A DNA stretch of 64,000 bases from Denitratimonas yunnanensis (SeqCode) (lineage in GTDB: Bacteria; Pseudomonadota; Gammaproteobacteria; Xanthomonadales; Xanthomonadaceae): positions 1 to 64,000 of the forward strand of contig JAPMLR010000011.1 in assembly GCA_026410415.1 (NCBI GenBank), given 5' to 3'. Of the stretch, positions 38,766 to 46,922 are shown piece by piece. The position numbers and the translations under genes were made by a program. The notes below the pieces were generated by a model. That model was not told where the DNA came from, ran no database searches, and saw nothing but the letters and a program-made list of their open reading frames with translations. Within the stretch, counting starts at the first letter, position 1; every line of letters begins with the position of its first letter.

Positions 38766-39647
38766 TCAACGATCAGCTGCCAGCGCCAGCTCCGGGCTGT
38801 CAGGTGTCTTCACCACCGATGCGCCGTACCAGCGTCCGTCGATCAGCACCAGTTCGAGATCCGTCCCGACCGAGGCACCGAACAAGGTCACGCTCGCATG
38901 CACGCGGGCATTGAAACCATCGCCGGACAGCACCTCGATGTTCAACGAATCGGCCACGGCGTCCAGATCCAGGCCATACAGGCGCAGTGCGTCCTTGCCC
39001 GCCACCAACAAGGTGCCGGCACGATCCAACATGCCTTCCAGCGGCAGCTGGCGCAACGACTCCAGGTCACGGATGCCTGTGCGGCGCACGCCATCGGCGA
39101 ACAACGTCAACGCCTGACGCAGCGTGACGGAATCAAGGAAGTCGGTGCTGCCCACCCAGCGCTGCAGACCCGGCAACATGCGCCGCAGCGCCTCACGCTG
39201 CGCTTCATCCAGATCGGCATCGGGCGATGCCACGGCCATCTGCGCCGCGCCCATGCCGAGCATCAACATGCCCGGCCACTGCGGGCGAGCCTGCTCTAGC
39301 TTGGGTTCGAGTTCCGCCATCAACGCGTCCACGGCATCGGGAGCGGTGAATCGCTCAAGCTGTTCGGCGAAGTGCTCGCGATCTTTTTCATCGAGCGGCT
39401 TCTGCCGCGCCTGATCGTAGGCATCGCGGGCGTCCTCCCATTTCGACGGCGGAATCAGTGCCTGCGCCAGCCCCGTCACATCCCCGACCCGGAACTGGTG
39501 CACCAGGCCCTTGAGCTGAACCGCCGGATCCGGCGTCACGATTCTGGTCCGTGCCGGCACCGGCGCTTCCTTTGCGGGAAGAGGCATCGCAGCCACTGCA
39601 ACGGCCAGGCCCGCGATCATGGAAAGACTCAATATCTTCACGTTCAT
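38766..39647 (-). CDS. Conserved exported protein of unknown function
   Basis: 293-residue protein, not recognised by name. A signal peptide (MNVKILSLSMIAGLAVAVAA) is followed by a Pro-rich stretch, then a mostly helical body with no cysteine. The C-terminal 60 residues are beta-rich and end 'GRWYGASVVKT', the look of a periplasmic protein that senses or carries. GAGGG stands 7 nt before the ATG at 39647; a GTG two codons upstream is in frame. Single gene; the CDF transporter gene ends 71 nt upstream on the same strand. Confidence 0.7.
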   Translation of the reverse strand: MNVKILSLSMIAGLAVAVAAMPLPAKEAPVPARTRIVTPDPAVQLKGLVHQFRVGDVTGLAQALIPPSKWEDARDAYDQARQKPLDEKDREHFAEQLERFTAPDAVDALMAELEPKLEQARPQWPGMLMLGMGAAQMAVASPDADLDEAQREALRRMLPGLQRWVGSTDFLDSVTLRQALTLFADGVRRTGIRDLESLRQLPLEGMLDRAGTLLVAGKDALRLYGLDLDAVADSLNIEVLSGDGFNARVHASVTLFGASVGTDLELVLIDGRWYGASVVKTPDSPELALAADR

Positions 39648-39718
39648 CTGCACACCCTCTCTTGGTGAATTGGAGATGTAGTGTGCTGGTTTGCTATATC
39701 ACTTGTCAGTGAAGAAAG

Positions 39719-40723
39719 TCATGGCTGTCGCGTTGCCGCTCCGTGGTGCCCGGATCCCTGCATGCGCGTCGCCATCACGCAACCGCTGCCCTCGTCCCAG
39801 ACGATTTCGACCGTGCTGTGCGCGATACCGAAGTCTTCGGCCAGCGCTCGCTTGATCGCACGGGTCACGACGCGTGGATCGCTCTGTGGCCGGATGCGTG
39901 CTTCCAGCGTCGCGGCTGGCTGACCCGAGGTGATCGACCAGACGTGCACGTGATCCACCCGCTCCACACCTTCCACCGTGGACACCAGGTGCTTTTCCAG
40001 CGACGGGATATCGACGTCCGGCGGCACCCCCTCCAGCAGGATGTGGAGCGAATTCTTCAGCAAGCTCCATGCACTGCGCACGATCAACAGCACGATCAAC
40101 AGCGAAAGGATCGAATCGATCGGGGTCCAGCCGGTGAAGTGGATGAAGATCGCGCCAACGATCGCGGTCACCGAGCCAAGCAGATCGCCCATGACATGCA
40201 GCATCGCGCCACGAATGTTGACGTGCGAGGTGTCTGCACGCCGCAGGATCAGGAAAACCACGATATTGACGATCAACCCCAGCGCCGCCACCGCCAGCAT
40301 CGGCCCGGCGAGCACGGGTGAGGGTGACTGCAAGCGCAGGATCGCCTCCCATGCCACCCATAGCACCAAGGCGAGCAGGGTCAACGCGTTGACGAAGCCG
40401 GCCAACACTTCCAGCCGCTGATATCCGAAGGTCTTGCGAGCCGTGGACGGGCGCTTGCCGAAATGGAAACCGGCCCACGCCAGGGCCAGTGCCGCGGCAT
40501 CGGTCAACATGTGCCCGGCATCGGCAATCAGCGCAAGTGATCCGGCGATGAGGCCACCGGCCACTTCCACTGCCATGAATGTCGCCGTCAGCACCAGCGC
40601 CAACAGGATGCTGCGCTGGTTTCCGCTGGTCGGCACCGGCGCGTGAGAATGCACGTGGTCGTGATCGTGGGCATGCACGCCATGACGGTGCGCGCGCTTG
40701 TCGGCTCTGGCTTGCCTGCCCAT
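39719..40723 (-). CDS. Cation diffusion facilitator (CzcD/ZitB-like)
   Basis: 334-residue inner-membrane metal/proton antiporter. The N-terminus is His-rich ('HRHGVHAHDHDHVHSHAP'). Six membrane helices follow, with metal-site pairs 'HMLTDA' in helix 2 and 'HVMGDLLG' in helix 5. The C-terminal cytoplasmic domain ('VEGVERVDHVHVWSITSGQ') dimerises. The His/Asp set fits zinc, possibly cobalt or cadmium. Divergent from the phytase-like lipoprotein gene with a 71-nt gap that must hold both promoters. Confidence 0.92.
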   Translation of the reverse strand: MGRQARADKRAHRHGVHAHDHDHVHSHAPVPTSGNQRSILLALVLTATFMAVEVAGGLIAGSLALIADAGHMLTDAAALALAWAGFHFGKRPSTARKTFGYQRLEVLAGFVNALTLLALVLWVAWEAILRLQSPSPVLAGPMLAVAALGLIVNIVVFLILRRADTSHVNIRGAMLHVMGDLLGSVTAIVGAIFIHFTGWTPIDSILSLLIVLLIVRSAWSLLKNSLHILLEGVPPDVDIPSLEKHLVSTVEGVERVDHVHVWSITSGQPAATLEARIRPQSDPRVVTRAIKRALAEDFGIAHSTVEIVWDEGSGCVMATRMQGSGHHGAATRQP

Positions 40724-40758
40724 ATGGGGCGATCCTGCGGGGGGGACTGCCGGGATTC

Positions 40759-40788
40759 TTCCACTTTTTTCCGACCCCTCGCTATAGT
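40759..40788 (+). promoter_or_regulatory. Possible promoter giving a leaderless mRNA
   Basis: A good -10, TATAGT (40783-40788), lies only 6 nt before the ATG at 40795; a weak -35 (TTCCAC, 40759-40764) is 18 nt upstream of it. Transcription would start at or next to the ATG, and no Shine-Dalgarno is visible. Confidence 0.35.
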
Positions 40789-40794
40789 CTGCGG

Positions 40795-41889
40795 ATGCGC
40801 GCATCCTCTCATTTCCCCCGGAATTTTCTGGCCTGTGCCTGTACCTTTGCCCTTTCCGCCTGTGTCGGGACCAGCACGCGCGTGCTGCCGGTCGACGCGC
40901 AGCCCGGCGATGGCGTGGCATCGGTGCAGATCGCGGAAGCCTTTGTCGGCACGGCCGTGCCGGATGCGGAAATCGACTCCCTCGCCACGTGGCTGACGCC
41001 GGATGGCGACACATGGGTGATCGTCAGCGCCAAGCAGGCCGCTCAGGTGTTCGTGTACGAGGGCGACACCGGACGCCTGCTCCAGCGTGCGGGTGAACCC
41101 GGTGCGCTGCAGCGCCCCAACGGGATCGCGACGTTCGGCGATGTGCTGCTGGTCATCGAGCGCGACGGCGGCCGGATCCAGATGCTGTCACTGCCGGACT
41201 TCGCACCGATGGGGAGTTTCGGGGAAGGCCTCCTTGCCCTGCCCTACGGCTTGTGGCTCAACGAAACCGCGCCCGGCGACGTGGATGTCTATGTCACCGA
41301 CAGTTACCAGCATGGCGGTGCGGTACCGCCATTGGACCAGCTCGGCCAACGTGTGCGCCGCTTCCGCCTTCGGATCGATGAAGACCCGATTCGGGCATGG
41401 GCCATCGACGCCTTCGGCGGCACCGACGAAACCAGTGCACTGCGCCGGGTGGAATCGATCGCCGGCGATGCTGCTTTCAACCGGCTGATTGTCGCCGAAG
41501 AACATCCGGACTACCGCAGCGCCGGCCCGCTGATTTTCACCCTCGATGGGCGCTATACCGGAGCCCACCTCGGCGAAGGCCTGTTTCAGGGCGATCCGGA
41601 GGGAATCGCGCTCTACGAATGCCCCAGCGGCAACGGTTACTGGATCGCCACGGACCAGAGCGATACAGGCAACCGTTTCCATGTGTTCGACCGCGCAAGC
41701 CTCGCCTACCTGGGCAGTTTCCACGGCGAGCAGGTCACCAGCACGGACGGCATCGCGCTGCATCCGTTCGCGAGCGAACGTTTCCCGTACGGGGTGCTCT
41801 ACGTGGCCCACGATGACGCAGCCATTGCCGCGTTCGACTGGCGTGACATCGCCGACGCCCTCAACCTCTGGCTGGATTGCCCCGAATGA
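40795..41889 (+). CDS. Beta-propeller phytase-like lipoprotein
   Basis: 364-residue lipoprotein with a lipobox LSAC (Cys near residue 23). The body looks like a beta-propeller of the bacterial 3-phytase family: 'VFVYEGDTGRLLQR', 'RPNGIATFGDVLLVIERDGG', and late 'GDPEGIALYECPSGNGYWIA' followed by 'TDQSDTGNRFHVFDR'. Family phytases release phosphate from inositol phosphates with calcium. Several acidic residues are present, but I cannot confirm the full calcium site, so it may only be phytase-like. A hairpin follows the stop. Confidence 0.7.
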   Translation: MRASSHFPRNFLACACTFALSACVGTSTRVLPVDAQPGDGVASVQIAEAFVGTAVPDAEIDSLATWLTPDGDTWVIVSAKQAAQVFVYEGDTGRLLQRAGEPGALQRPNGIATFGDVLLVIERDGGRIQMLSLPDFAPMGSFGEGLLALPYGLWLNETAPGDVDVYVTDSYQHGGAVPPLDQLGQRVRRFRLRIDEDPIRAWAIDAFGGTDETSALRRVESIAGDAAFNRLIVAEEHPDYRSAGPLIFTLDGRYTGAHLGEGLFQGDPEGIALYECPSGNGYWIATDQSDTGNRFHVFDRASLAYLGSFHGEQVTSTDGIALHPFASERFPYGVLYVAHDDAAIAAFDWRDIADALNLWLDCPE

Positions 41890-41921
41890 ACGACTCCCGG
41901 TCCTTTCGGGCCGGGAGTCGT
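41890..41921. terminator. Bidirectional hairpin between convergent genes
   Basis: A 12-bp or longer stem (ACGACTCCCGG and complement, TTTC loop region) lies directly after the lipoprotein stop and 10 nt before the protease stop. There is no strong U-run. Confidence 0.7.
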
Positions 41922-41931
41922 CGCCGTTTCG

Positions 41932-44900
41932 TCAAAATTGCTGTTCGAAACCGTCTGTGAAGATCGTGCTGCCCTGACAGACCACCGCAACGTCAGTCAC
42001 GTCGGCATCGGCAATCGTGCCGCTGGCTTGTTCCACCGAGCAATGCTGCCCTTCCGGCTGGGCCTCCACCACGACATCGTAACCGGCGCCGTCGGCCAGC
42101 ACGGCATCGAACGTGAATGCGCCATCCGAAGCAATGGGCAGACTTTCGTCGCCATTGAGGCCCAGCACCAACCCGGCGGCGGCAAGCCCGGTGACGGTGC
42201 CGCCGACCGTGTATCCGGACGCATCCAGAACCGGCATGAGGCACCATTCGGTCAACGTACCCGTGTCGCTGCCGACGTTGTCGGAGGCATTCAACGTCCA
42301 CGTGCCATTGAATGGCTGGCCGGCAAACACCGTATTGATCGGGTTGTGGGGTTTGACGTCCCCGGCCAGTGCCGGCGGCGTGCCATTGCACATGGTTTCC
42401 ACCACCGCCGTCGCGGCGTCGTCGAGCACGATGTCAACGTTGTCTCCGTTGCAACCATAGGTCGATGCCGGCACACCCGGACGATCGACCAGCACCACCG
42501 ATTGCACACCGCGACTCAGCGTGAATTTCAGGTCGCCGACATACGTATGCGTGGCCTTCACGACCACTTTGAGCCCGAGCAGGTTGCCGGTGTCGGCAAT
42601 GGTCATCGAATCGTTGATGCCAGACGCACTGCCATCCGGGATGACGACCGCCGGCGTGCGGCAGATCAGATTGGCCGTCCGGAAGTGGTACGTGGCGCTG
42701 GCGATACCTTCGCCGCAGGCATTCTCGCCCATCACCCGCCAGTAGTAGCGCGTGTTCGGCGCAAGCATGGTAGTCAGGGCATGGCTCGTCGTGGTGACGA
42801 CTTCATCGACCAGCGGCGCAGCAAACCCGGCATCGACGGCGACCTGAACCCGATAGCGCGCCGCGCCAGAGACCGCGCCCCAGGAAAGTACCGGCATCGT
42901 GGCCACATCCGACGCATCATTGGCTGGCGCCGACAGGCTGACCGCGCCAGGCGCCGCCTCGTCCACCTTCAATGTGCCCGCTGCGCTGTGTGTCAGCGCG
43001 CCGGAGACACCCTCGACAAGGAAGCCATGGCTCCCGCCGGCTACCGCTGACGTGGTCGCGATGCTCAGCATGCTGTTGGCGGGCGGCAGGGCGGGAACCA
43101 CCGGGTTGACACTGAAACTGCCGCTCGCACCGGCAGGAAGACCCAACGCAGACAACCCGACCGGATCGTCGTAGTCGGCCAGACCGAATACGTCGATGCT
43201 CATCTGGGCGGTGCCGCCGGCACATGCTTCGACCGACGATGGCGAAGCCCCCAACACGAAGTCGGGATTACCACCGGCAAGCATGTTCCCGGTGGCGACC
43301 AAGGCATAATTCTGCGGCTCTGCCCCGGGCACGTTGATACCCCGGACGCGCAGCTGGTAGACGCCCATCTGCGGGGTCTGCAACACGATGCGCTGGACCG
43401 TATTGATGGTGTCGTAATTGGCGGTGCTGGTGCCCTGGGTCGGGTTCGCGTTGTTGACGTTGTAGGTCGCCGGCAGCTTCTGCGTCCAGACATCTCCATT
43501 CGGCGCCACCACCTCAAGACGAAGCTGATTGACGGTAGCCGGGCTCGCATTTATCGCCGCCGGCGCATCCGACCAAGCGAGGACCACACTCAGCGGCTGG
43601 CCCTCCATCACGGTAAGCAGATGGATCTGACTTGTGCCGCTGGAAAGTCCTTCGTCGGCGTCGTGCAGGTAGAGGGATTGCTGATCGCCCTGGAAATACA
43701 GCACGTTGTCCAGAAGCGCTCGACCCCAACCCTGCGCCTGACCGGGGAAGGCACCAGCGCCGGTGCCGGTCATGGCAGTGGTGCCAGCCACCATCATCGC
43801 CTTGATCAATGCACCCGAGGGGTCGGGGATCGCATTAGCGGAGTTCTCCGCACCGGTGGGATAGAAACCTCGCTGGAGATACTCGCGAACCAGCGCCGCC
43901 AGTCCCGCCGCGGTGGGCGTGGCCATCGACGTACCGCTCATCGATGTGGTGCCACTGGCGCTGCGCGACGCGGACATGATGCTGCTGCCCTGCGTCGCGA
44001 TGTCCGGCTTGGTGCGGCTGTCCAGCGTCGGGCCACGGGAGGAGAACGATGCCATGCCGTTCGCCGAGCTGCCACGCAGCGTCGCACCGACCGTCAGAAC
44101 ATTCTTGGCATTGCCCGGGCTGCCGACGTTGTTGCCGTTGGGACAGGCCGTGGCATCGTTGCCGGCGGCAAAGACCAGAAGCAGGTCGTCGTAATCGGTC
44201 ATCACCCGATCGGCATCGCGTGCTTCCTGATCGTAGGTCACCGTGCAACCGGCAACACACGCGCCGAAAAGGTTGGTGCAACCACCGCCCCAGGAGTTGC
44301 TGTGCAGGCGCGCGCCATTGTCGTAGGCGATCTGAGCCGCGTGATAGACCGTACCGCCTGTGTTGTTGAGATAACGCAGGTCGCTGCCGGATTCCTGCAT
44401 CACCAGCTTGGCGCCGGGTGCAGTGCCATCCAGGTCGGTATGACCACCCGGCGTGGTGTAGTTGACGCAATCCACGCCCGGATTGGCGACGTTGTTGTTG
44501 CCCAGGATCGAGCCGGCAACGTGGGTACCATGACCATGCTCGTCGGCCCAGCTGGCTCCCGCATCGCCGGACCACTTGTAGTAGGCAATGACTTTGCGGG
44601 CCGCGTTGTTCGGCGCGGCGATGCCGAGGCAGCCGGAACCGTCGTCGCAGACGCTGACCGGCGTGGTCTGCGATGCATCCTTGAACGCGACGTTGTCCAG
44701 ATGCAATCCGGTATCCAGCTCGCCGATGATCTGTCCGCAACCATAGATGCCCTGATCGAACACCGGCATGTGGCGGCTTGGCGTGCCGATGTTGCTCTGG
44801 TGCAGCCAGTCGGCCTGGGAATTGGCCAGACGCTTTGGGCGATCAAAACCGATCGAGAGGACGCTGGATTCCAGCGCCAACTGCGCCACGCTGGAGGCCA

Positions 44901-45474
44901 GCTGTGCGCGATCGAAGCCCGCCACAAGGCGCTGCTCGCCGCCAACGGTCACGCTCCGGACGTCCCGCAGACCCGGCACGGCGGCGATGGAACTGCGCAC
45001 GCTGGCCACATCCATTCGGGGATCGAAACCGATGGTCAGCGACTCGATGCCCAGCTCCTCGACGATGCGTGCGCCGGCGATCTCGGCCTGCAGGTTCGGA
45101 TCGATCTTGAGCGCCGGGAGCAACGGCCCGGCCCAGATGACGCCGTCCAACCTGGCCACCTCGCGATCCAGACCCGGTGACATGCGGACGATGTAGGCGT
45201 AGTGCGGCGCGTAATCGATGATCCTGGCACCGGACGCATCCAGCGCAGCACGCTGCGGCGCGGTGATCGGAGCGGCAAACTTGACCAATCGCAGCGTCGA
45301 ATCCTTGACGCCATCCAACGAAAGCAACTGGGCCAGGCCGGCAGTCGTGGCGGAGGTTTTCCCCGAACACACGTCCATCTGCGCGCCAGCGAAGGACACC
45401 AGGCACTCCGGGCCGGACGCTTGGGCAGCCGCCGGCAACGCCAGTGCGACGGCCAAAGACAACATTTTTCGCAT
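41932..45474 (-). CDS. Secreted subtilisin-like (S8) serine protease with P-domain
   Basis: 1180-residue exported protease. After the signal peptide (MRKMLSLAVALALPAAAQA) and a propeptide of about 200 residues, the S8 domain has D254 ('GELDTGLH'), H315 ('HGHGTHVAG') and S516 ('SGTSMATP'), all intact. A galactose-binding/jelly-roll region (about 600-740), a fibronectin-III-like unit ('PANDASDVATMPVLSW', 'LAPNTRYYWRV'), a proprotein-convertase P-domain ('HTYVGDLKFTLSRG') and a carboxypeptidase-regulatory-like unit follow. The chain ends 'IFTDGFEQQF', a tail I associate with exported proteins of this order. The frame extends 13 codons upstream. Type II secretion is likely but unproven. Confidence 0.92.
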   Translation of the reverse strand: MRKMLSLAVALALPAAAQASGPECLVSFAGAQMDVCSGKTSATTAGLAQLLSLDGVKDSTLRLVKFAAPITAPQRAALDASGARIIDYAPHYAYIVRMSPGLDREVARLDGVIWAGPLLPALKIDPNLQAEIAGARIVEELGIESLTIGFDPRMDVASVRSSIAAVPGLRDVRSVTVGGEQRLVAGFDRAQLASSVAQLALESSVLSIGFDRPKRLANSQADWLHQSNIGTPSRHMPVFDQGIYGCGQIIGELDTGLHLDNVAFKDASQTTPVSVCDDGSGCLGIAAPNNAARKVIAYYKWSGDAGASWADEHGHGTHVAGSILGNNNVANPGVDCVNYTTPGGHTDLDGTAPGAKLVMQESGSDLRYLNNTGGTVYHAAQIAYDNGARLHSNSWGGGCTNLFGACVAGCTVTYDQEARDADRVMTDYDDLLLVFAAGNDATACPNGNNVGSPGNAKNVLTVGATLRGSSANGMASFSSRGPTLDSRTKPDIATQGSSIMSASRSASGTTSMSGTSMATPTAAGLAALVREYLQRGFYPTGAENSANAIPDPSGALIKAMMVAGTTAMTGTGAGAFPGQAQGWGRALLDNVLYFQGDQQSLYLHDADEGLSSGTSQIHLLTVMEGQPLSVVLAWSDAPAAINASPATVNQLRLEVVAPNGDVWTQKLPATYNVNNANPTQGTSTANYDTINTVQRIVLQTPQMGVYQLRVRGINVPGAEPQNYALVATGNMLAGGNPDFVLGASPSSVEACAGGTAQMSIDVFGLADYDDPVGLSALGLPAGASGSFSVNPVVPALPPANSMLSIATTSAVAGGSHGFLVEGVSGALTHSAAGTLKVDEAAPGAVSLSAPANDASDVATMPVLSWGAVSGAARYRVQVAVDAGFAAPLVDEVVTTTSHALTTMLAPNTRYYWRVMGENACGEGIASATYHFRTANLICRTPAVVIPDGSASGINDSMTIADTGNLLGLKVVVKATHTYVGDLKFTLSRGVQSVVLVDRPGVPASTYGCNGDNVDIVLDDAATAVVETMCNGTPPALAGDVKPHNPINTVFAGQPFNGTWTLNASDNVGSDTGTLTEWCLMPVLDASGYTVGGTVTGLAAAGLVLGLNGDESLPIASDGAFTFDAVLADGAGYDVVVEAQPEGQHCSVEQASGTIADADVTDVAVVCQGSTIFTDGFEQQF

Positions 45475-45664
45475 TTGTTTCCCGAGGAAGTTGGATGGGA
45501 TCCCTTGAACCAATGCCGTCTTTCCCCACAGGAAAAGCTATCGTCCGATTCTGGAGCCCGCTGTCAGTGACAAATCGGACCCGGAAGCATGCTGTCTTCC
45601 GCTACCCACTGTCGAGATGCAACCAGGCCGCCCTGAAAGCCAATTCCACACTTTGCGAAGGCAG

Positions 45665-46783
45665 TCACACCTTGTCGGCCGGAGGCCTCGGTGCAACCAC
45701 CTCATGCATGACCTCGTCCGGCAGGGAGTAGGTGCTGGCGAGCAGTTCGCCCTCGTGAATCACTTCCGGAAACAGCACACCCGGCACCGCCTGCACCGCA
45801 AAGATCTCCTGCACGCCGCCGGTGAACTTCAACAAGGCCACGGTCTTGCCGGTCTCGATGTTGACCGCCCATACCCCGCTGAGCCGGTCGGCGTTGTCCT
45901 CGGTGATCGGAATATCGGTGAACGCGTTGGTTTCGCGCAGTTGCGACAGACCAATGAATGCGATCGGTCCGATGAAGTCCATGCCACGGGCGAAACCCGG
46001 GACGAACGCGACATCGCTCTTTTCCCCGCTGTCAGGGTTCACCGACACCAGTGCACCTCGTCCCGACTCAAGCACCCAGAGCTTCCCCGCATGCCAGCGG
46101 GGCGAATGCGGCATCGACAACCCGCGGACCACGACCCGGTTTTCCACGCAGTCGATCAGGAGACCGCCGTCGCGCTTGTTCCGGCGCCAGCCTTGCAGAT
46201 CGTCCGTCTCGCCCAGTGCAGTGACATAACGCACCACGCCATCGCGGACCGCCAGACCATTCAGATGGCACCGATCCTCCGGCGAGTACTTGCTCACGAA
46301 CCACGGCTTCCAGCGCGGCACGAAACTGGATTTCCCATCCAGCGTGCACAGGCACGAGAACAGGGTGTTGACGAACCAGATCGTTCCTTCGCCGTCCCAG
46401 ACCAGTTCGTGGATGTCGATGGCACCGGTGATGTGTCCGCCTCGCGCCATGTAGACCGCATCGTGCCGCGGCGGGTCTTGCAGTCGTGGCGCAACCGCCG
46501 GCATGTTGTGGAACGTCGCCACCTCCATCCTCGCGCCCAGCACCAGGCGGCGGCGATCGGCCACCAGTCCCATCGGGCGATTGAAGCTGCGGAAGTGCGT
46601 GTTGATCGCATCGCCATCCGGACGCAGGATCACCAACTTGCCGGCCTGGTAGGTGGTGACAAGCAGACTCCCGCCGAGGCGACGCAGGAGCTCGGGAAAA
46701 TTGGTGGTGTGAACGCTCGCCAGCTGCTCTTCCGTCAGCGGCACGCGCGACCGGGCTGTCTTGTCGGTCTGGGTTTGACTCAT
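45665..46783 (-). CDS. TIGR03032 family protein
   Basis: 372-residue protein of the TIGR03032 family, whose role is unknown. Diagnostic blocks are 'LLVTTYQAGKLV', 'FNRPMGLV', 'IHELVWDGEGTIWFVNTLFS' and 'PEDRCHLNGLAV', which look like a beta-propeller with sugar- or peptide-binding loops. There is no signal peptide, so it is probably cytoplasmic. The ATG at 46783 follows GGAGAC; an ATG four codons upstream is in frame. The 190 nt between its stop and the downstream protease start hold nothing recognised. Confidence 0.8.
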   Translation of the reverse strand: MSQTQTDKTARSRVPLTEEQLASVHTTNFPELLRRLGGSLLVTTYQAGKLVILRPDGDAINTHFRSFNRPMGLVADRRRLVLGARMEVATFHNMPAVAPRLQDPPRHDAVYMARGGHITGAIDIHELVWDGEGTIWFVNTLFSCLCTLDGKSSFVPRWKPWFVSKYSPEDRCHLNGLAVRDGVVRYVTALGETDDLQGWRRNKRDGGLLIDCVENRVVVRGLSMPHSPRWHAGKLWVLESGRGALVSVNPDSGEKSDVAFVPGFARGMDFIGPIAFIGLSQLRETNAFTDIPITEDNADRLSGVWAVNIETGKTVALLKFTGGVQEIFAVQAVPGVLFPEVIHEGELLASTYSLPDEVMHEVVAPRPPADKV

Positions 46784-46847
46784 GCTGGTCTCCATCGCAG
46801 GCACATCACCGGCACCGGGACACTGCTCCTGCGCTTTACTGCAAATG

Positions 46848-46877
46848 AAAAGGCGGCCAGTACCCCGGCCGCCTTTT
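46848..46877 (-). terminator. Intrinsic terminator after the IPTL-CTERM gene
   Basis: AAAAGGCGGCC and its complement with an 8-nt loop lie 46 nt beyond the IPTL-CTERM gene stop and 65 nt upstream of the TIGR03032 start. The stem is flanked by A4 and T4, so it works on the minus strand and separates the two genes. Confidence 0.85.
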
Positions 46878-46922
46878 CCTCGGATGCCATGTGCCCCTGA
46901 CGGGGCATCATTGGTCCTCGCA

